A stretch of DNA of 64,000 nucleotides from Bacteroides fragilis (GCF_019583405.1 NZ_SZUU01000004.1:372001-436000), one strand, 5' to 3'; positions 17,869 through 28,219 are shown, numbered from the stretch's first letter. A program made the numbers and translations. The notes: generated by a model from the letters alone, not told the origin.

Positions 17869-18711
17869 TTATTTTTCCGCAGCCTCTTCTTGGGCTTTCT
17901 GTTCCATTTTTCTTTTCACAAATTCGATTTTCAGGTTGGCTTCTTCTTTCTCTTGCTGAATCTGACGTATGGATGAAAGTAATTTGGCCAACTCGTAAGT
18001 ACCGACGAGTGCTTCACGGTCGGAAGGAGTCATGGTAGTGGAGAATTTCCGTTCGCCGAGATACTCGACACGGATATTTTTCTTATCGCGGTTCATGTAG
18101 AGGAAACTGAGGACGTTGCCGTCTTCTCCCATTTTGTAGTCGGCTTTTTCGATTTTTTCTCCCAGATCGGTAGTCTCGTAGCTGTCGTTGGAGGCTGGGG
18201 TTTCGGCAAAACTTCCGTCCGGTGCTATCACTTTGACGGCTACATGGTGGATGTTGCTTGGTCCGCAGTAGATAGACGTCAGTGTCATTACTCCCTGTTC
18301 ATTCACCTGAAAACGGAGGAAAGAGCGGTGCAGGTTCTTCTCTACGGTCTGGGTGGGCCAGAAGTAGTTACCGATTTTTTGGTATTCTTCGTTTTTCTCG
18401 AAAGTATATTTGTTCTTGATCGCTTCGAATTCTTTCTGTTTGACCTGAAGCATGCTGTCGAGATAAACCAGGCTTTCCTGTTGCTCTTTCAGTTCGACTT
18501 GTTGCATCAGCTTGATGCCCTCCTTACGGGTGTCGAAAGCTTTAGGATAGAGAATTTTAATACTGTCGATCTGCAACTTGGCTTCGTTGTAGTCGTTACG
18601 CTCAAAGGCTGCACGGGCAGCGGCAAGCTTTTCACCCGCTTTCTTTTCGATGCTGTCACCACAAGCTGTCAGTAGTGACAATGTACATGCCAGGACAATC
18701 AGTTTTTTCAT
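17869..18711 (-). CDS. Putative lipoprotein with helical, coiled-coil-like body
   Basis: About 280 residues. The start chosen at 18711 gives MKKLIVLACTLSLLTACGDS, a lipoprotein signal with the lipobox LTAC and the lipidated Cys near residue 17; a longer frame begins nine codons upstream. Residues 20-110 are rich in Glu, Lys and Ala with heptad character, and the C-terminal 40 residues are again coiled-coil-like (RQIQQEKEEANLKIEFVKRK). The part between is a beta-rich segment (FLRFQVNEQGVMTLTSIYCG). No enzymatic motif is seen. Cell location is the periplasmic side of a membrane. I do not recognise the family's role. Confidence 0.8.
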   Translation of the reverse strand: MKKLIVLACTLSLLTACGDSIEKKAGEKLAAARAAFERNDYNEAKLQIDSIKILYPKAFDTRKEGIKLMQQVELKEQQESLVYLDSMLQVKQKEFEAIKNKYTFEKNEEYQKIGNYFWPTQTVEKNLHRSFLRFQVNEQGVMTLTSIYCGPSNIHHVAVKVIAPDGSFAETPASNDSYETTDLGEKIEKADYKMGEDGNVLSFLYMNRDKKNIRVEYLGERKFSTTMTPSDREALVGTYELAKLLSSIRQIQQEKEEANLKIEFVKRKMEQKAQEEAAEK

Positions 18712-18883
18712 TTTGTTGTTCTTTGTTATAGAGGGCAAAAATACAAATTTAGAGTGAAGAGTGGAAAGTGAAGAGCGAAAAGTTGTACCTTTGCAGACTG
18801 ATTAGCTATAAAGAGGGTATGCCAAAAGTGTCAGAGGGCTTAGGCAGGCCTTTTTCAATAACTGTAAAAAAGATAAATAAAAG

Positions 18884-20329
18884 ATGATAGAGTTGACTCA
18901 GGAGGAACTGAAGCAGCATTTCAGTGAACCCATTTTCGGTCAGATCTCAGAGACGGCCGATGTGTTGGGATTGGAGTGTTATGTGGTGGGCGGTTATGTC
19001 CGTGACATTTTTCTGCAACGTCCTTCTAAAGATATAGATGTAGTGGTGGTGGGGAGTGGCATTGCGATGGCCGAAGCGTTGGGAAAACGTTTGGGACGCG
19101 GTGCGCATGTCGCTGTTTTTAAGAATTTCGGTACAGCCCAAGTGAAGTATCATGGTACGGAGGTGGAGTTTGTAGGTGCCCGGAAGGAGTCGTATCAACG
19201 GGATTCCCGTAAACCAATCGTGGAGGACGGGACGTTGGAAGACGATCAGAATCGCCGGGACTTTACGATCAATGCACTGGCTGTCTGCCTGAATAAGGAG
19301 CGGTTTGGGGAACTGGTCGATCCGTTCGGAGGCATGAATGATTTGAAGGAGAAGACCATTCGTACTCCTCTCGATCCGGACATAACGTTCAGTGACGACC
19401 CTTTGCGTATGATGCGTTGTATCCGTTTTGCTACCCAACTGAATTTTTACATCGATGACGATACATTTGAGTCTCTTTGCCGTAACCGGGAACGGATCGA
19501 GATTATTTCACGTGAGCGCATTGCGGACGAGCTGAATAAAATAATGCTTTCACCTATTCCTTCGAAGGGTTTTATCGATCTGGACAGGAGCGGGCTGTTA
19601 GAGTTGATTTTTCCGGAATTAGTGGCTTTACAAGGGGTGGAGACCCGGAACGGGCGTGCCCATAAGGATAATTTCTATCATACGCTGGAAGTGCTCGACA
19701 ATATCAGCAAGGTGACAGATAACCTTTGGTTACGTTGGGCTGCCTTGTTGCATGATATCGCCAAACCGGTGACTAAACGTTGGGAACCGAAGGCGGGATG
19801 GACTTTTCATAATCATAATTTCATAGGCGAAAAGATGATTCCGAATATCTTCCGGAGGATGAAGCTGCCGATGAACGAGAAAATGAAGTATGTGCAAAAG
19901 ATGGTGAGTCTGCACATGCGTCCCATCGTGATAGCGGATGATGTGGTGACGGATTCGGCTGTACGGCGTCTGCTTTTCGAAGCCGGCGATGATATAGACG
20001 ATCTGATGACGCTTTGTGAAGCGGATATTACTTCAAAGAATACGGAACGTAAACAACGTTTTCTAAATAATTTCCAGCTGGTTAGGCGGAAGTTGAAAGA
20101 TCTGGAAGAGAAAGACCGTGTCCGTAACTTCCAGCCGCCTGTGAGTGGGGAAGAGATTATGGAGGTGTTTAATCTGGGACCCTGCAAGGAAGTGGGGGCG
20201 TTAAAAAGTGCTATAAAAGATGCTATTTTGGACGGAGTGATTCCCAATGAATATGAGGCAGCTTATGCATTTATGCTTCAAAAAGCTAAGAAAATGGGAT
20301 TGAATTCCGTACAAAACAAAGAGGAATAA
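18884..20329 (+). CDS. cca: CCA tRNA nucleotidyltransferase with HD domain
   Basis: This 481-residue enzyme adds or repairs the CCA end of tRNAs. Class II nucleotidyltransferase motifs are clear: [20 protein letters not shown] (with the DxD), [13 protein letters not shown], and [15 protein letters not shown]. Residues 250-330 form an HD domain ([17 protein letters not shown]), as in enzymes with extra phosphohydrolase activity. The C-terminus carries a helical tRNA-binding part. Length is normal for Bacteroidetes. It stands alone. A TACCTTTG -7-type box lies at 18786-18793, about 90 bases upstream. A terminator follows. Confidence 0.95.
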   Translation: MIELTQEELKQHFSEPIFGQISETADVLGLECYVVGGYVRDIFLQRPSKDIDVVVVGSGIAMAEALGKRLGRGAHVAVFKNFGTAQVKYHGTEVEFVGARKESYQRDSRKPIVEDGTLEDDQNRRDFTINALAVCLNKERFGELVDPFGGMNDLKEKTIRTPLDPDITFSDDPLRMMRCIRFATQLNFYIDDDTFESLCRNRERIEIISRERIADELNKIMLSPIPSKGFIDLDRSGLLELIFPELVALQGVETRNGRAHKDNFYHTLEVLDNISKVTDNLWLRWAALLHDIAKPVTKRWEPKAGWTFHNHNFIGEKMIPNIFRRMKLPMNEKMKYVQKMVSLHMRPIVIADDVVTDSAVRRLLFEAGDDIDDLMTLCEADITSKNTERKQRFLNNFQLVRRKLKDLEEKDRVRNFQPPVSGEEIMEVFNLGPCKEVGALKSAIKDAILDGVIPNEYEAAYAFMLQKAKKMGLNSVQNKEE

Positions 20330-20399
20330 ATGCAATAAGTTTTTGTTTTTACTGATTATCGGATAATCATTCCAGGAAGACTTATATATGCTATAGAGT

Positions 20400-20437
20400 A
20401 GGCTTGTAACGGAAAACCGTTACAAGCCTGTTTTTTT
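20400..20437 (+). terminator. Rho-independent terminator of cca
   Basis: Stem AGGCTTGTAACGG (20400-20412) and its complement (20417-20429) enclose AAAA and are followed by G and seven T residues. It lies 70 bases after the cca stop. Confidence 0.88.
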
Positions 20438-20592
20438 ATTTACTGTTTCTGTTTATTCTTTTTTCATTTCTGTGTATAAACAAGCAAACTTTGGAGAAAA
20501 TAAAAAAAAAGGAGTTTCTGTTGGTGATAGATTGCGGAATAAATGCTTATTTTGCAAAACACTATTAAACATAAACTAAATCATTTTAAGGT

Positions 20593-22695
20593 ATGAATAG
20601 GATGAAATGTAGATTTTACACTTACAGAGGAATTGCTTTTTGTTTTGTAGCCGCAATGTTCTGCGGGCAAACAATGGCACAGGTTGTAGAAAAAAGGGGG
20701 TTCGATTCTCAGAAAAAAATTAATGCGTTTGATAACACGACTTTTTGTACTGCTTATTTGTCTGATGGAGCACTGTATACCATGCGTGATATCGCGATTA
20801 ATGATGTGCGCAAAATTGAGCGTATTGTATTTAATCCGACGGGAAGTTCTATCGCTCTGTTGAGAGCGAAGAATCCGATAAGTATTTACTCTTTTCGCGA
20901 TAGGAATAAGAAGCTTTTTGAACTGAAGGAAAAACGTAAAAAGTTGAAAGATAAGCCAATGCCGGTATCGATGTGCTATTCTTCTGATGCCCGTAGTTTT
21001 ATTGTGGGTAATTCGTTGGGAGAAATTGTGATTTATGATACGAAAGAATATATGCCGTTAGCTTATATTCAGGGGGAGGCTCCGGCTACTGCTTTGGCTA
21101 TGAGTTCGAATAATTATTTTATTGCCGCAGCGGTAGGACAGAACATTAATATCTGGAATTTCCAGACAAAGGAGTTGAGAAAAGCGATTCCTATGCCGGC
21201 GGTCGTTAAAGAGGTGACTTTCTCTCCGGATGCTGCATTGCTGGCTGTAACCACAGATGACAATCACTTGACCATTATCGATACGAAAAACTGGGATAAG
21301 GTAGATATATTTGATAAGCTGGGAGGAACACTCAGTTCTCCGTCATTCCATCCGGAAGGAAAATATATCAGTGTGGTGAAAGATGGAAAGAATATAGAGA
21401 TCATCAACCTGAAGAATGGTGTTGTGGAACAAGATATCGTTGATCCTACAGGCGGTGTTACCGGCGGGCGTTTCTTTAAGAACAACCAGAACAGCGAGGT
21501 ATTTCTGCTGACCAATCGTACGAAGCAAATGGTCTTCTTGGATGCAAACGGACTGAACCCGTTCTATGGTAAGATTATGGGTAGGGAAGTGGATGCCAAG
21601 ATGAACGAATGGGTGAAGATGATGCAGGGGGAATCGATGGAAGACTATGCGATTCGTGTAAACGATGAAACCCGTATCAAACAGCAACAGCTGTTTGCTC
21701 AGGAAGTTGCTACGGCATTGGCGGGTGACCGTATCTCTATAGACAATCCTTTTATAGATGGTTATGATGCTTCGAATAATATGCTGAATATCGGTTTTAA
21801 GGGTTTGCCGTCTATCGGACTGGAAGTTCCCTCCAGTGAAGCGGGCGACTTTAAAGACGGTAAGATGAAATTCTCGAATGCCGTATATGTGCTGAATGAT
21901 AAAGATGAATTTGAGTTGGCCTATGTTGAAGTTACCAACGAAACGACCAACAAGGTTTATATCTATGACAATATCGGACGAACAAAGTTGACTGCTTTGG
22001 AAGCAGATGAAAACTTTGTCCCTCTGGAAATTATGCAGCAGGCTACCCGTGAGGAAGCACAATTGGCCGAGATCAAAGAACAGGTCATCGAGGAGAAAAA
22101 ACAAGATAAACTGATCACTGATAATACGCAGATCAATGTGAAGACAGAGGTAATCCCGGGAGTGGATGCGAATGGTAAAAAGATTCTGAACTACAAGGTG
22201 GGTTACCAATATGAAGTGATCAATAAAGAGTTTTCGGCCAAGGAAGACTTCCCGTCGGGAGGTTATAATATCGAACGTTCGAATGCAGCCATGTCATTGA
22301 TGAAGATTATCAAGAATGCGTTTGAAGGTGACTTTGCCAAATATCTTTCTGAAGGTAAGCAGGTGAAGGTGATTATTACGGGATCGGCAGACGCAGCTCC
22401 GATTCGCGGACGTCTGGCTTATGACGGACGTTATGGAGAATTTGTGGATGAACCTTATTACAAAGACGGCAACCTCGATAATATCACAGTCACCAAGGTC
22501 GGAGGAATCACTCAGAATGAACAGTTGGCTCTGATGCGTGCAGCAGGCGTAAAGACTTATATTGAGAAGAACGTGACAACATTGGGTAATACAAAGAACG
22601 AATACGAATATCATGTGGAAGTAGCCAAAGAGCGTGGTGGAGAATTCCGCAAGATCAACGTAGAGTTTGTAATTATGGATGCATTTCAACAATAA
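20593..22695 (+). CDS. Secreted WD40-repeat protein with OmpA-like C-terminal domain
   Basis: This 700-residue protein has an N-terminal signal peptide (hydrophobic stretch GIAFCFVAAMFCG, cleavage near residue 30). Residues 60-320 form repeated blades of WD40 type, with strings such as VTFSPDAALLAVTTDDNHL and SFHPEGKYISVV. Residues 330-520 are a mixed region ending in a Lys/Glu-rich helix. Residues 545-680 resemble a divergent OmpA-like peptidoglycan-binding domain: VKVIITGSADAAPI and later LALMRAAGVKTYIEKN match the 'G.AD......LA..RA..V..yl' pattern. It is followed after three bases by the caspase-like gene, so both should act together in the periplasm. The OmpA assignment is inference; the WD40 assignment is firm. 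Confidence 0.8.
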   Translation: MNRMKCRFYTYRGIAFCFVAAMFCGQTMAQVVEKRGFDSQKKINAFDNTTFCTAYLSDGALYTMRDIAINDVRKIERIVFNPTGSSIALLRAKNPISIYSFRDRNKKLFELKEKRKKLKDKPMPVSMCYSSDARSFIVGNSLGEIVIYDTKEYMPLAYIQGEAPATALAMSSNNYFIAAAVGQNINIWNFQTKELRKAIPMPAVVKEVTFSPDAALLAVTTDDNHLTIIDTKNWDKVDIFDKLGGTLSSPSFHPEGKYISVVKDGKNIEIINLKNGVVEQDIVDPTGGVTGGRFFKNNQNSEVFLLTNRTKQMVFLDANGLNPFYGKIMGREVDAKMNEWVKMMQGESMEDYAIRVNDETRIKQQQLFAQEVATALAGDRISIDNPFIDGYDASNNMLNIGFKGLPSIGLEVPSSEAGDFKDGKMKFSNAVYVLNDKDEFELAYVEVTNETTNKVYIYDNIGRTKLTALEADENFVPLEIMQQATREEAQLAEIKEQVIEEKKQDKLITDNTQINVKTEVIPGVDANGKKILNYKVGYQYEVINKEFSAKEDFPSGGYNIERSNAAMSLMKIIKNAFEGDFAKYLSEGKQVKVIITGSADAAPIRGRLAYDGRYGEFVDEPYYKDGNLDNITVTKVGGITQNEQLALMRAAGVKTYIEKNVTTLGNTKNEYEYHVEVAKERGGEFRKINVEFVIMDAFQQ

Positions 22696-22698
22696 ATA

Positions 22699-25464
22699 AT
22701 GAAGAAATTTTTTTTACTGACAATCATTCTTACTGTTGTTGTAGCAGGTGAAGTGGGGGCACAGGAAGCTGCCTCCGCTTCAAAACGTGCCAATCAACAG
22801 TATGTGCTTTTTGAAAGTGAGCGGGATAAGGGAACGAACGTAACGGCCATGTATGATTATTTGATGGATAGTTACGAAAATTTCATGAAAGTTGTAGAGG
22901 CACCGGATAACAGTCAGTATATTGGAGGAGCCAAGAACCGACTGAAAGTGTTGTATCCTTATCTGTTGAACGGGGCAGTGTACTATTCGGAACAGAAACA
23001 ACCGTCCAAAGCATTGGATTTTGCTGCTGCTTATATCGATATGCCGCAGATGCAGTTGTTCCGCAGCGAATTGCTGCCGAAAGATAACCGATATGCTTCG
23101 GTGGTGTATTACGCAGCTGTAGCGGCTTTCAATCTGGAGAAGAACGAAAAAGCTTTGAGATATTTTCAGGAATATCTCAATACCGGTACGGAGGCCCAGC
23201 AGAAAGACTGCTATGTTTATATGAATATGATTTATCAGAAGCAGAAGAAGTATGCGGACCAGGAACGTGTGCTGGAACAGGCCATTGCCAAGTATCCCGT
23301 TTCGCTTGATTTCCTATACAATCTGGTGAATGTGCATATTGCTACCAATAATATGGAGAAGCTGATTGGAGCAATAGACCGTATTCTGGCTGTCGACCCG
23401 AATAATGATAAAGTGTTGCCTATCAAGGCACGCATCCTGGAGCGTCAGGGAAAGAATGTGGAGGCATTGGATATTTATAAACGTCTCTATGCACTGCACC
23501 CTGAGAGTTTTGAATTGATGACCGGTGTGGCACGTGCCAACTTTAACTGTGCTACGGAGATTGTGAACAATGGTGCCACTATTGCCAACGATACGGAATA
23601 TGCTTTGGTACGTCAACGTGCATCGGGTTATCTGATGGATGCCAAAGACCTCTTCCTGAAAATTTTGCAGAAAGATCCTTCTTCCAAAATGTATATGCAG
23701 GGACTGGCCGGGGTGTATCAGTATATGGATATGAAACCGGAATATGAGGTGCTGAACAAAATCGTTCAGGATGGGGCTTCCTATACCGCCTTTCCGTCTC
23801 GTCTTGCGGCCTATAAAGAGGTATTGAAAAAAACGGAGAATGTGGCTCAAGAGCAACAAGCGGTTCCCGTGCCTATTGAACCGGCTATGCTGGTTATCAA
23901 AGTAGACCAGTTTACGGATGCTAATAACAATAAGGTAATCGATGCCGGTGAAAGTTTTGCTATACGGTTTACCATAGAGAATCAGGGTAAGGGAGATGCC
24001 TACAATGTACGTCTCCGCCTGGCTGAACAGCAGGGCTATGATCAGTATTTTGACGGTCCTCGTGAACTGGACGGTGGTAATATTGCTGCCGGAAAGTCTA
24101 AGGAATACACTTTCCGTTATATAGCCAAGAAGGAGTTGCCGACAAGTCTGGCCAAGATTAATATTTATGCGTTCGAGGCGAATGGTTTTGATGCGGATCC
24201 CTCCGAGCTGATTGTGAATACCCAGGAATATGCAATGCCTCGTCTGCGTGTCGCCGATCACCAATTCTTCGCTTCCGAGGGTTCTTCCATCACTTTGGGT
24301 AAGAACGGTAAGCTGACTGTTGCCTTACAGAATTTCGGTACGCAGACTGCACGTAAGGTGAAAGTCAACTTTACTTTACCGAAGAATGTGTATACGACTG
24401 ATACGCCGGAAATTATTGTTGATAGCATTGCTCCGGGAGATGTAGCTATACTCGACTATGGCTTTTTGGTGAATAAACGTTTTGATGGAGATTCGATTGC
24501 AGTTATGCTGGCTGTCACGGAATCTACTCGTTCAGCTTCTCTGAATGAAGCTTATAAGGTGAAAGTCGGAGAGTACCTGAGTGCTTCCGCTTCGATGAAC
24601 CTGAGTGGAAATGTAGCTGCACGTAAAGTGAATGTGAAAGACTTCTCACTCGGCTTTAAGAGTGAACTGATGGAGGATGTGCCTGTGGGAGCTGTCAATC
24701 GCCATCGGTATGCATTGATTATCGGTAACGAGGATTATAGTATGACAGGGGCGAATGCGGAAATAAATGTACCTTATGCGGTCAATGACGCTGTGTTGTT
24801 CCGTGAGTATTGTGTGCGTACTTTCGGGGTACCCGACGGACAAATCAAGGTAGTGCCAAATGCCACAGCCGGTATGATGCACGAGCAACTCGACTGGCTG
24901 GTGAATATGGCAAGTACGGATCCGCAGGCGGAATTGATATTCTACTATTCAGGACATGGAAATAACGACGAGGCTACTAAGGAGCCTTATTTACTTCCGG
25001 TGGATATTACAGGTAAGAATATCCGTCTGGGTATTTCATTGTCCGGACTGTATAAAAAATTGGCTACTTATCCGGTAAAGGGGGCTTATGTATTCCTCGA
25101 TGCTTGCTTTAGCGGTGGTTATAAGAGTGCTGCTCCGCTATTGGCACAGAAGGGCGTGCGTGTTGTTCCGAAAGTGGGATTGCCGCAAGGTAACACATTG
25201 AGCTTTTCGTCCAGCAGTGGCGATCAGACTTCAAGTGTTTACCATGAAAAGAAGCAGGGATATTATACGTATTTCCTGATAAAGACGATCCGTGACGCTA
25301 AAGGTAACCTTTCCATGAAAGAGCTGTTCGAAAGAACCAGTGCTGCAGTGAAACGTGCTACTGCCTTGATCGATAAAATTCAGGAGCCGCAATGTATGGT
25401 TTCTCCTACATGGGTGGGATGGGAAAATATTAAGTTGGAGACTCCGGTAACAGAAATTCCTTAG
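22699..25464 (+). CDS. Secreted TPR/CARDB-like protein with C-terminal caspase (C14) domain
   Basis: This 921-residue protein has a signal peptide (FFLLTIILTVVVAGEVGA). Residues 35-370 contain TPR-like helices (KALRYFQEYLNTGTEAQQKD, VEALDIYKRLYALHPESFEL). Two CARDB-like beta domains follow at about 395-500 and 520-640 (GESFAIRFTIENQGKGDAYN; KLTVALQNFGTQTARKVKV). Residues 670-915 form a caspase/metacaspase domain: YALIIGNEDY, the catalytic His in FYYSGHGN, the catalytic Cys in VFLDACFSGG, and the late LSFSSSSGDQTS strand. The dyad is intact. Only three bases separate it from the WD40 gene. Family knowledge: prokaryotic caspase homologues cleave after basic or acidic residues. Its substrate here is unknown. 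Confidence 0.85.
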   Translation: MKKFFLLTIILTVVVAGEVGAQEAASASKRANQQYVLFESERDKGTNVTAMYDYLMDSYENFMKVVEAPDNSQYIGGAKNRLKVLYPYLLNGAVYYSEQKQPSKALDFAAAYIDMPQMQLFRSELLPKDNRYASVVYYAAVAAFNLEKNEKALRYFQEYLNTGTEAQQKDCYVYMNMIYQKQKKYADQERVLEQAIAKYPVSLDFLYNLVNVHIATNNMEKLIGAIDRILAVDPNNDKVLPIKARILERQGKNVEALDIYKRLYALHPESFELMTGVARANFNCATEIVNNGATIANDTEYALVRQRASGYLMDAKDLFLKILQKDPSSKMYMQGLAGVYQYMDMKPEYEVLNKIVQDGASYTAFPSRLAAYKEVLKKTENVAQEQQAVPVPIEPAMLVIKVDQFTDANNNKVIDAGESFAIRFTIENQGKGDAYNVRLRLAEQQGYDQYFDGPRELDGGNIAAGKSKEYTFRYIAKKELPTSLAKINIYAFEANGFDADPSELIVNTQEYAMPRLRVADHQFFASEGSSITLGKNGKLTVALQNFGTQTARKVKVNFTLPKNVYTTDTPEIIVDSIAPGDVAILDYGFLVNKRFDGDSIAVMLAVTESTRSASLNEAYKVKVGEYLSASASMNLSGNVAARKVNVKDFSLGFKSELMEDVPVGAVNRHRYALIIGNEDYSMTGANAEINVPYAVNDAVLFREYCVRTFGVPDGQIKVVPNATAGMMHEQLDWLVNMASTDPQAELIFYYSGHGNNDEATKEPYLLPVDITGKNIRLGISLSGLYKKLATYPVKGAYVFLDACFSGGYKSAAPLLAQKGVRVVPKVGLPQGNTLSFSSSSGDQTSSVYHEKKQGYYTYFLIKTIRDAKGNLSMKELFERTSAAVKRATALIDKIQEPQCMVSPTWVGWENIKLETPVTEIP

Positions 25465-25547
25465 TAAAGTTAATAGTGATATGAAAAAGACGGCTGTGGT
25501 GTGGAAAGCACAACAGTCGTCTTTTTGGTATCTATTGGGATTTGTTT

Positions 25548-26711
25548 TTATTGCAACTCAATAATCTCTTCGTTGCAAATAGTCAGTTTCTCAACACCCT
25601 CTTGTGTTACTGCCCAAGAGTTTTCGATACCTACGGGACCTATACCCGGAATGACGATTTTCGGTTCGAGAGCGAAAACCATTCCCGGTTCCAATTCTTG
25701 TTTCATACGGGGAGCAAGTACAGGGGCCTCGTTGATTTCCAGGCCGATACCGTGGCCAATGAATTTGGCTTGTTGACTGATACCCATAAATTTGTCGGCA
25801 AAACCGGCTTTGGTTACTATGTCGATCGCTGCATTATATAAGTCTTCACATATAACACCAGGTTGAGCCATCGATGAAACGGCTTCCTGAATGTCAAGAC
25901 AGACCTGATGAGCTGTATAAGCCTCGTCGCTTAGCTTTCCGACAGAGAATACACGACTCATATCTCCCATATATCCATTGAAATTTCCGCCTAAATCTAC
26001 CATAACACTTTGTCCTTCTTTTAAAGGAGTCCTATTCAGTCCGCCTGGCAGAGCCGGATCCAACCCTTCGCCTCCCAAAGCGAAATCGTAAGGTGAAGGA
26101 TACGCTGCATTGTCACCCGTCAGGACGCTACCCATAAAAATTTCCATGCTTTGACCGAATACGCGGAAGATACCTAAGTTACCTTGCAAACGCATCAGTC
26201 TTTCTATTTCGATGGAAAATTCCAGATCTGTCATTCCCGGGCGATATACCGAAGGAATCTGTTCGTAAGCTTTGGCATGAGCTACACCCGAACGGCGGAA
26301 TAATTCCACTTCTACAGGAGTCTTAACACTGCGTGCTTCACGGATCAGAGGAGTACCGTTTACAATCTCCGATTCAGGGAAAATAGCAGCAAGGCGATTG
26401 TATTCTGTAAACGAAAGTTCGTCACCTTCCAACATCAACTTTTGTGGTATCGGCAGATTATTTTCTTTGATCAAGTCTGGAATCTGTTCCGGTTTACGAA
26501 TGGGAAATACATGTTCACCGGTGATATTGTTGGGGCGTTTGATGAATAACAAAGCCGGTGAATGGAGAGGTAAGTAGAGGTATCCGCTGACGATACGGCC
26601 GTAAGTATAGAGCAAATTTACATTACAAGTGATAAGTGCGGCTTCAATATTTTGCTGAGCCATAAGCACACGAATTTTATCGCGGCGCATCTTTAATTCG
26701 GGTTGTAACAT
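25548..26711 (-). CDS. Xaa-Pro aminopeptidase-like M24 metallopeptidase
   Basis: This 387-residue cytoplasmic enzyme of the M24B family releases N-terminal residues that precede proline. The N-terminal creatinase-like domain spans about residues 1-140. The C-terminal pita-bread domain carries the dinuclear metal ligands: two Asp in MVDLGGNFNGYMGDMSRVF, His in FIGHGIGLEINE, Glu in LEPGMVFALEPKI and Glu in VGIENSW. All five are present. A TAACTTTG box on the minus strand (26739-26746) may be its -7 element. It is a single gene between the caspase gene and glutamate dehydrogenase. Confidence 0.92.
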   Translation of the reverse strand: MLQPELKMRRDKIRVLMAQQNIEAALITCNVNLLYTYGRIVSGYLYLPLHSPALLFIKRPNNITGEHVFPIRKPEQIPDLIKENNLPIPQKLMLEGDELSFTEYNRLAAIFPESEIVNGTPLIREARSVKTPVEVELFRRSGVAHAKAYEQIPSVYRPGMTDLEFSIEIERLMRLQGNLGIFRVFGQSMEIFMGSVLTGDNAAYPSPYDFALGGEGLDPALPGGLNRTPLKEGQSVMVDLGGNFNGYMGDMSRVFSVGKLSDEAYTAHQVCLDIQEAVSSMAQPGVICEDLYNAAIDIVTKAGFADKFMGISQQAKFIGHGIGLEINEAPVLAPRMKQELEPGMVFALEPKIVIPGIGPVGIENSWAVTQEGVEKLTICNEEIIELQ

Positions 26712-26775
26712 TTTGTATTATTATTTGGTTTCGAGATGCAAAGTTAGGCGATTTTAGTTGAAAATGAAACCTTTT

Positions 26776-26823
26776 TATAAAAAAGTAGCGTTACCCATGT
26801 CCTGTCTCAGGAGATGGATAACG
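26776..26823 (-). terminator. Rho-independent terminator of the upstream gdh gene
   Basis: Read on the minus strand, imperfect arms GCGTTA-CCAT and ATGG-TAACGC (26788-26823) form a hairpin followed by CTACTTTTTT. It lies about 60 bases after the gdh stop. Confidence 0.75.
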
Positions 26824-26881
26824 CAAACCATAAATACAAATACAACTAAACAAAGTTTTTATGTTAGCGGACAAGTAATAA

Positions 26882-28219
26882 TCAGATGATTCCTTGTCCC
26901 ATCATTGCATGAGCTACTTTCATGAAACCTGCAATATTGGCACCTTTTACATAATTGATATATCCGTCAGATTCTGTACCGTACTTCACACACTGTGCAT
27001 GAATGCCGTGCATGATAGAATGCAACTTCTCGTCTACCTCAGCTGCACTCCAACTCAGGTGCATGGCATTTTGTGACATCTCCAGTCCGGACGTTGCTAC
27101 ACCACCTGCATTGACTGCTTTACCCGGTGCATACATCGTTTTGTGTTCGATGAAAAGATCGATGGCTTCGGGTGTACAACCCATGTTGGAGATCTCTCCG
27201 ACACAAAGCACATTGTTGTTAATAAGTTTTTTGGCATCTTCGCCATTTAATTCGTTTTGAGTAGCACAAGGAAGGGCTATGTCGGCTTTCACTTCCCAAG
27301 GACGTTTATCGGCTACGAAAGTAGATCCAGGGAATTCGTCAGCATACGGAGCCACAATATCGTTGCCCGAAGCACGAAGTTCAAGCATATAATCGATCTT
27401 TTCTCCACTGATGCCATTCGGATCATAGATGTAACCATCCGGGCCGGAGATTGTAACAACCTTTGCTCCCAATTCGGTAGCTTTGGTAGCAGCTCCCCAG
27501 GCAACATTTCCGAATCCGGAGATAGCTACAGTCTTGCCTTTTATATCGATACCTTTGGTCTGCAACATTTGGTTGACGAAGTACAAACCTCCGAATCCGG
27601 TAGCTTCCGGACGGATCAGTGAACCGCCAAACTCAAGTCCTTTGCCGGTGAAGGTTCCTGTAAATTCACGGGTTAGTTTCTTATACATACCGAACATGTA
27701 GCCTACTTCACGTCCTCCTACACCGATGTCACCGGCCGGTACGTCCATGTCCGGACCCAGATGGCGCCACAACTCAAGCATAAATGCCTGGCAGAAACGC
27801 ATGATTTCGGCATCACTCTTGCCACGTGGAGAGAAGTCGGAGCCGCCCTTACCACCACCCATCGGCAGAGTAGTCAAGGCATTCTTAAAGGTCTGTTCAA
27901 ATCCGAGGAATTTCAGGATAGACAGGTTGACAGAAGCGTGGAAACGGATACCGCCTTTATACGGGCCGATAGCGTTGTTGAACTGAACACGATATCCCAG
28001 GTTGGTTTGTACTTCACCTTTATCATCTACCCATGTCACGCGGAACGTAAAGATACGGTCCGGCTCTACCAGTCTTTCGATGATTTTGGCTTTTTCAAAC
28101 TCAGGGTGCTGATTGTATATATCTTCGATGGAGAGAAGCACTTCTTTTACAGCTTGAAGATATTCTGATTCGCCGGGATGTTTAGCCTCTAAAGAGGACA
28201 TGATTTTTTCGATGTTCAT
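26882..28219 (-). CDS. Glutamate dehydrogenase, paralogue 1 (probably NAD- or dual-specific)
   Basis: This 445-residue hexameric-type enzyme converts 2-oxoglutarate and ammonium to glutamate or back. Catalytic motifs: KGGIRFHASVN and LPMGGGKGGSDFSP with the catalytic Lys, and PAGDIGVGGREVGYMFG with the Asp. The nucleotide-binding loop reads SGFGNVAWGAATKA and the end of the next strand reads SGPDGYI. This differs from the second copy (GSGNVAQYTA; SDSDG), which has the NADP-type pattern. So the two may differ in cofactor; B. fragilis-group species are known to have two GDHs with different cofactor use. A TATATTTG -7 box lies on the minus strand at 28272-28279. Confidence 0.95.
   Translation of the reverse strand: MNIEKIMSSLEAKHPGESEYLQAVKEVLLSIEDIYNQHPEFEKAKIIERLVEPDRIFTFRVTWVDDKGEVQTNLGYRVQFNNAIGPYKGGIRFHASVNLSILKFLGFEQTFKNALTTLPMGGGKGGSDFSPRGKSDAEIMRFCQAFMLELWRHLGPDMDVPAGDIGVGGREVGYMFGMYKKLTREFTGTFTGKGLEFGGSLIRPEATGFGGLYFVNQMLQTKGIDIKGKTVAISGFGNVAWGAATKATELGAKVVTISGPDGYIYDPNGISGEKIDYMLELRASGNDIVAPYADEFPGSTFVADKRPWEVKADIALPCATQNELNGEDAKKLINNNVLCVGEISNMGCTPEAIDLFIEHKTMYAPGKAVNAGGVATSGLEMSQNAMHLSWSAAEVDEKLHSIMHGIHAQCVKYGTESDGYINYVKGANIAGFMKVAHAMMGQGII

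Noticed and set aside
23314..24264. Long minus-strand frame of 316 codons inside the caspase gene
   Set aside because: Antisense shadow; the plus-strand protein has a clear domain structure there.
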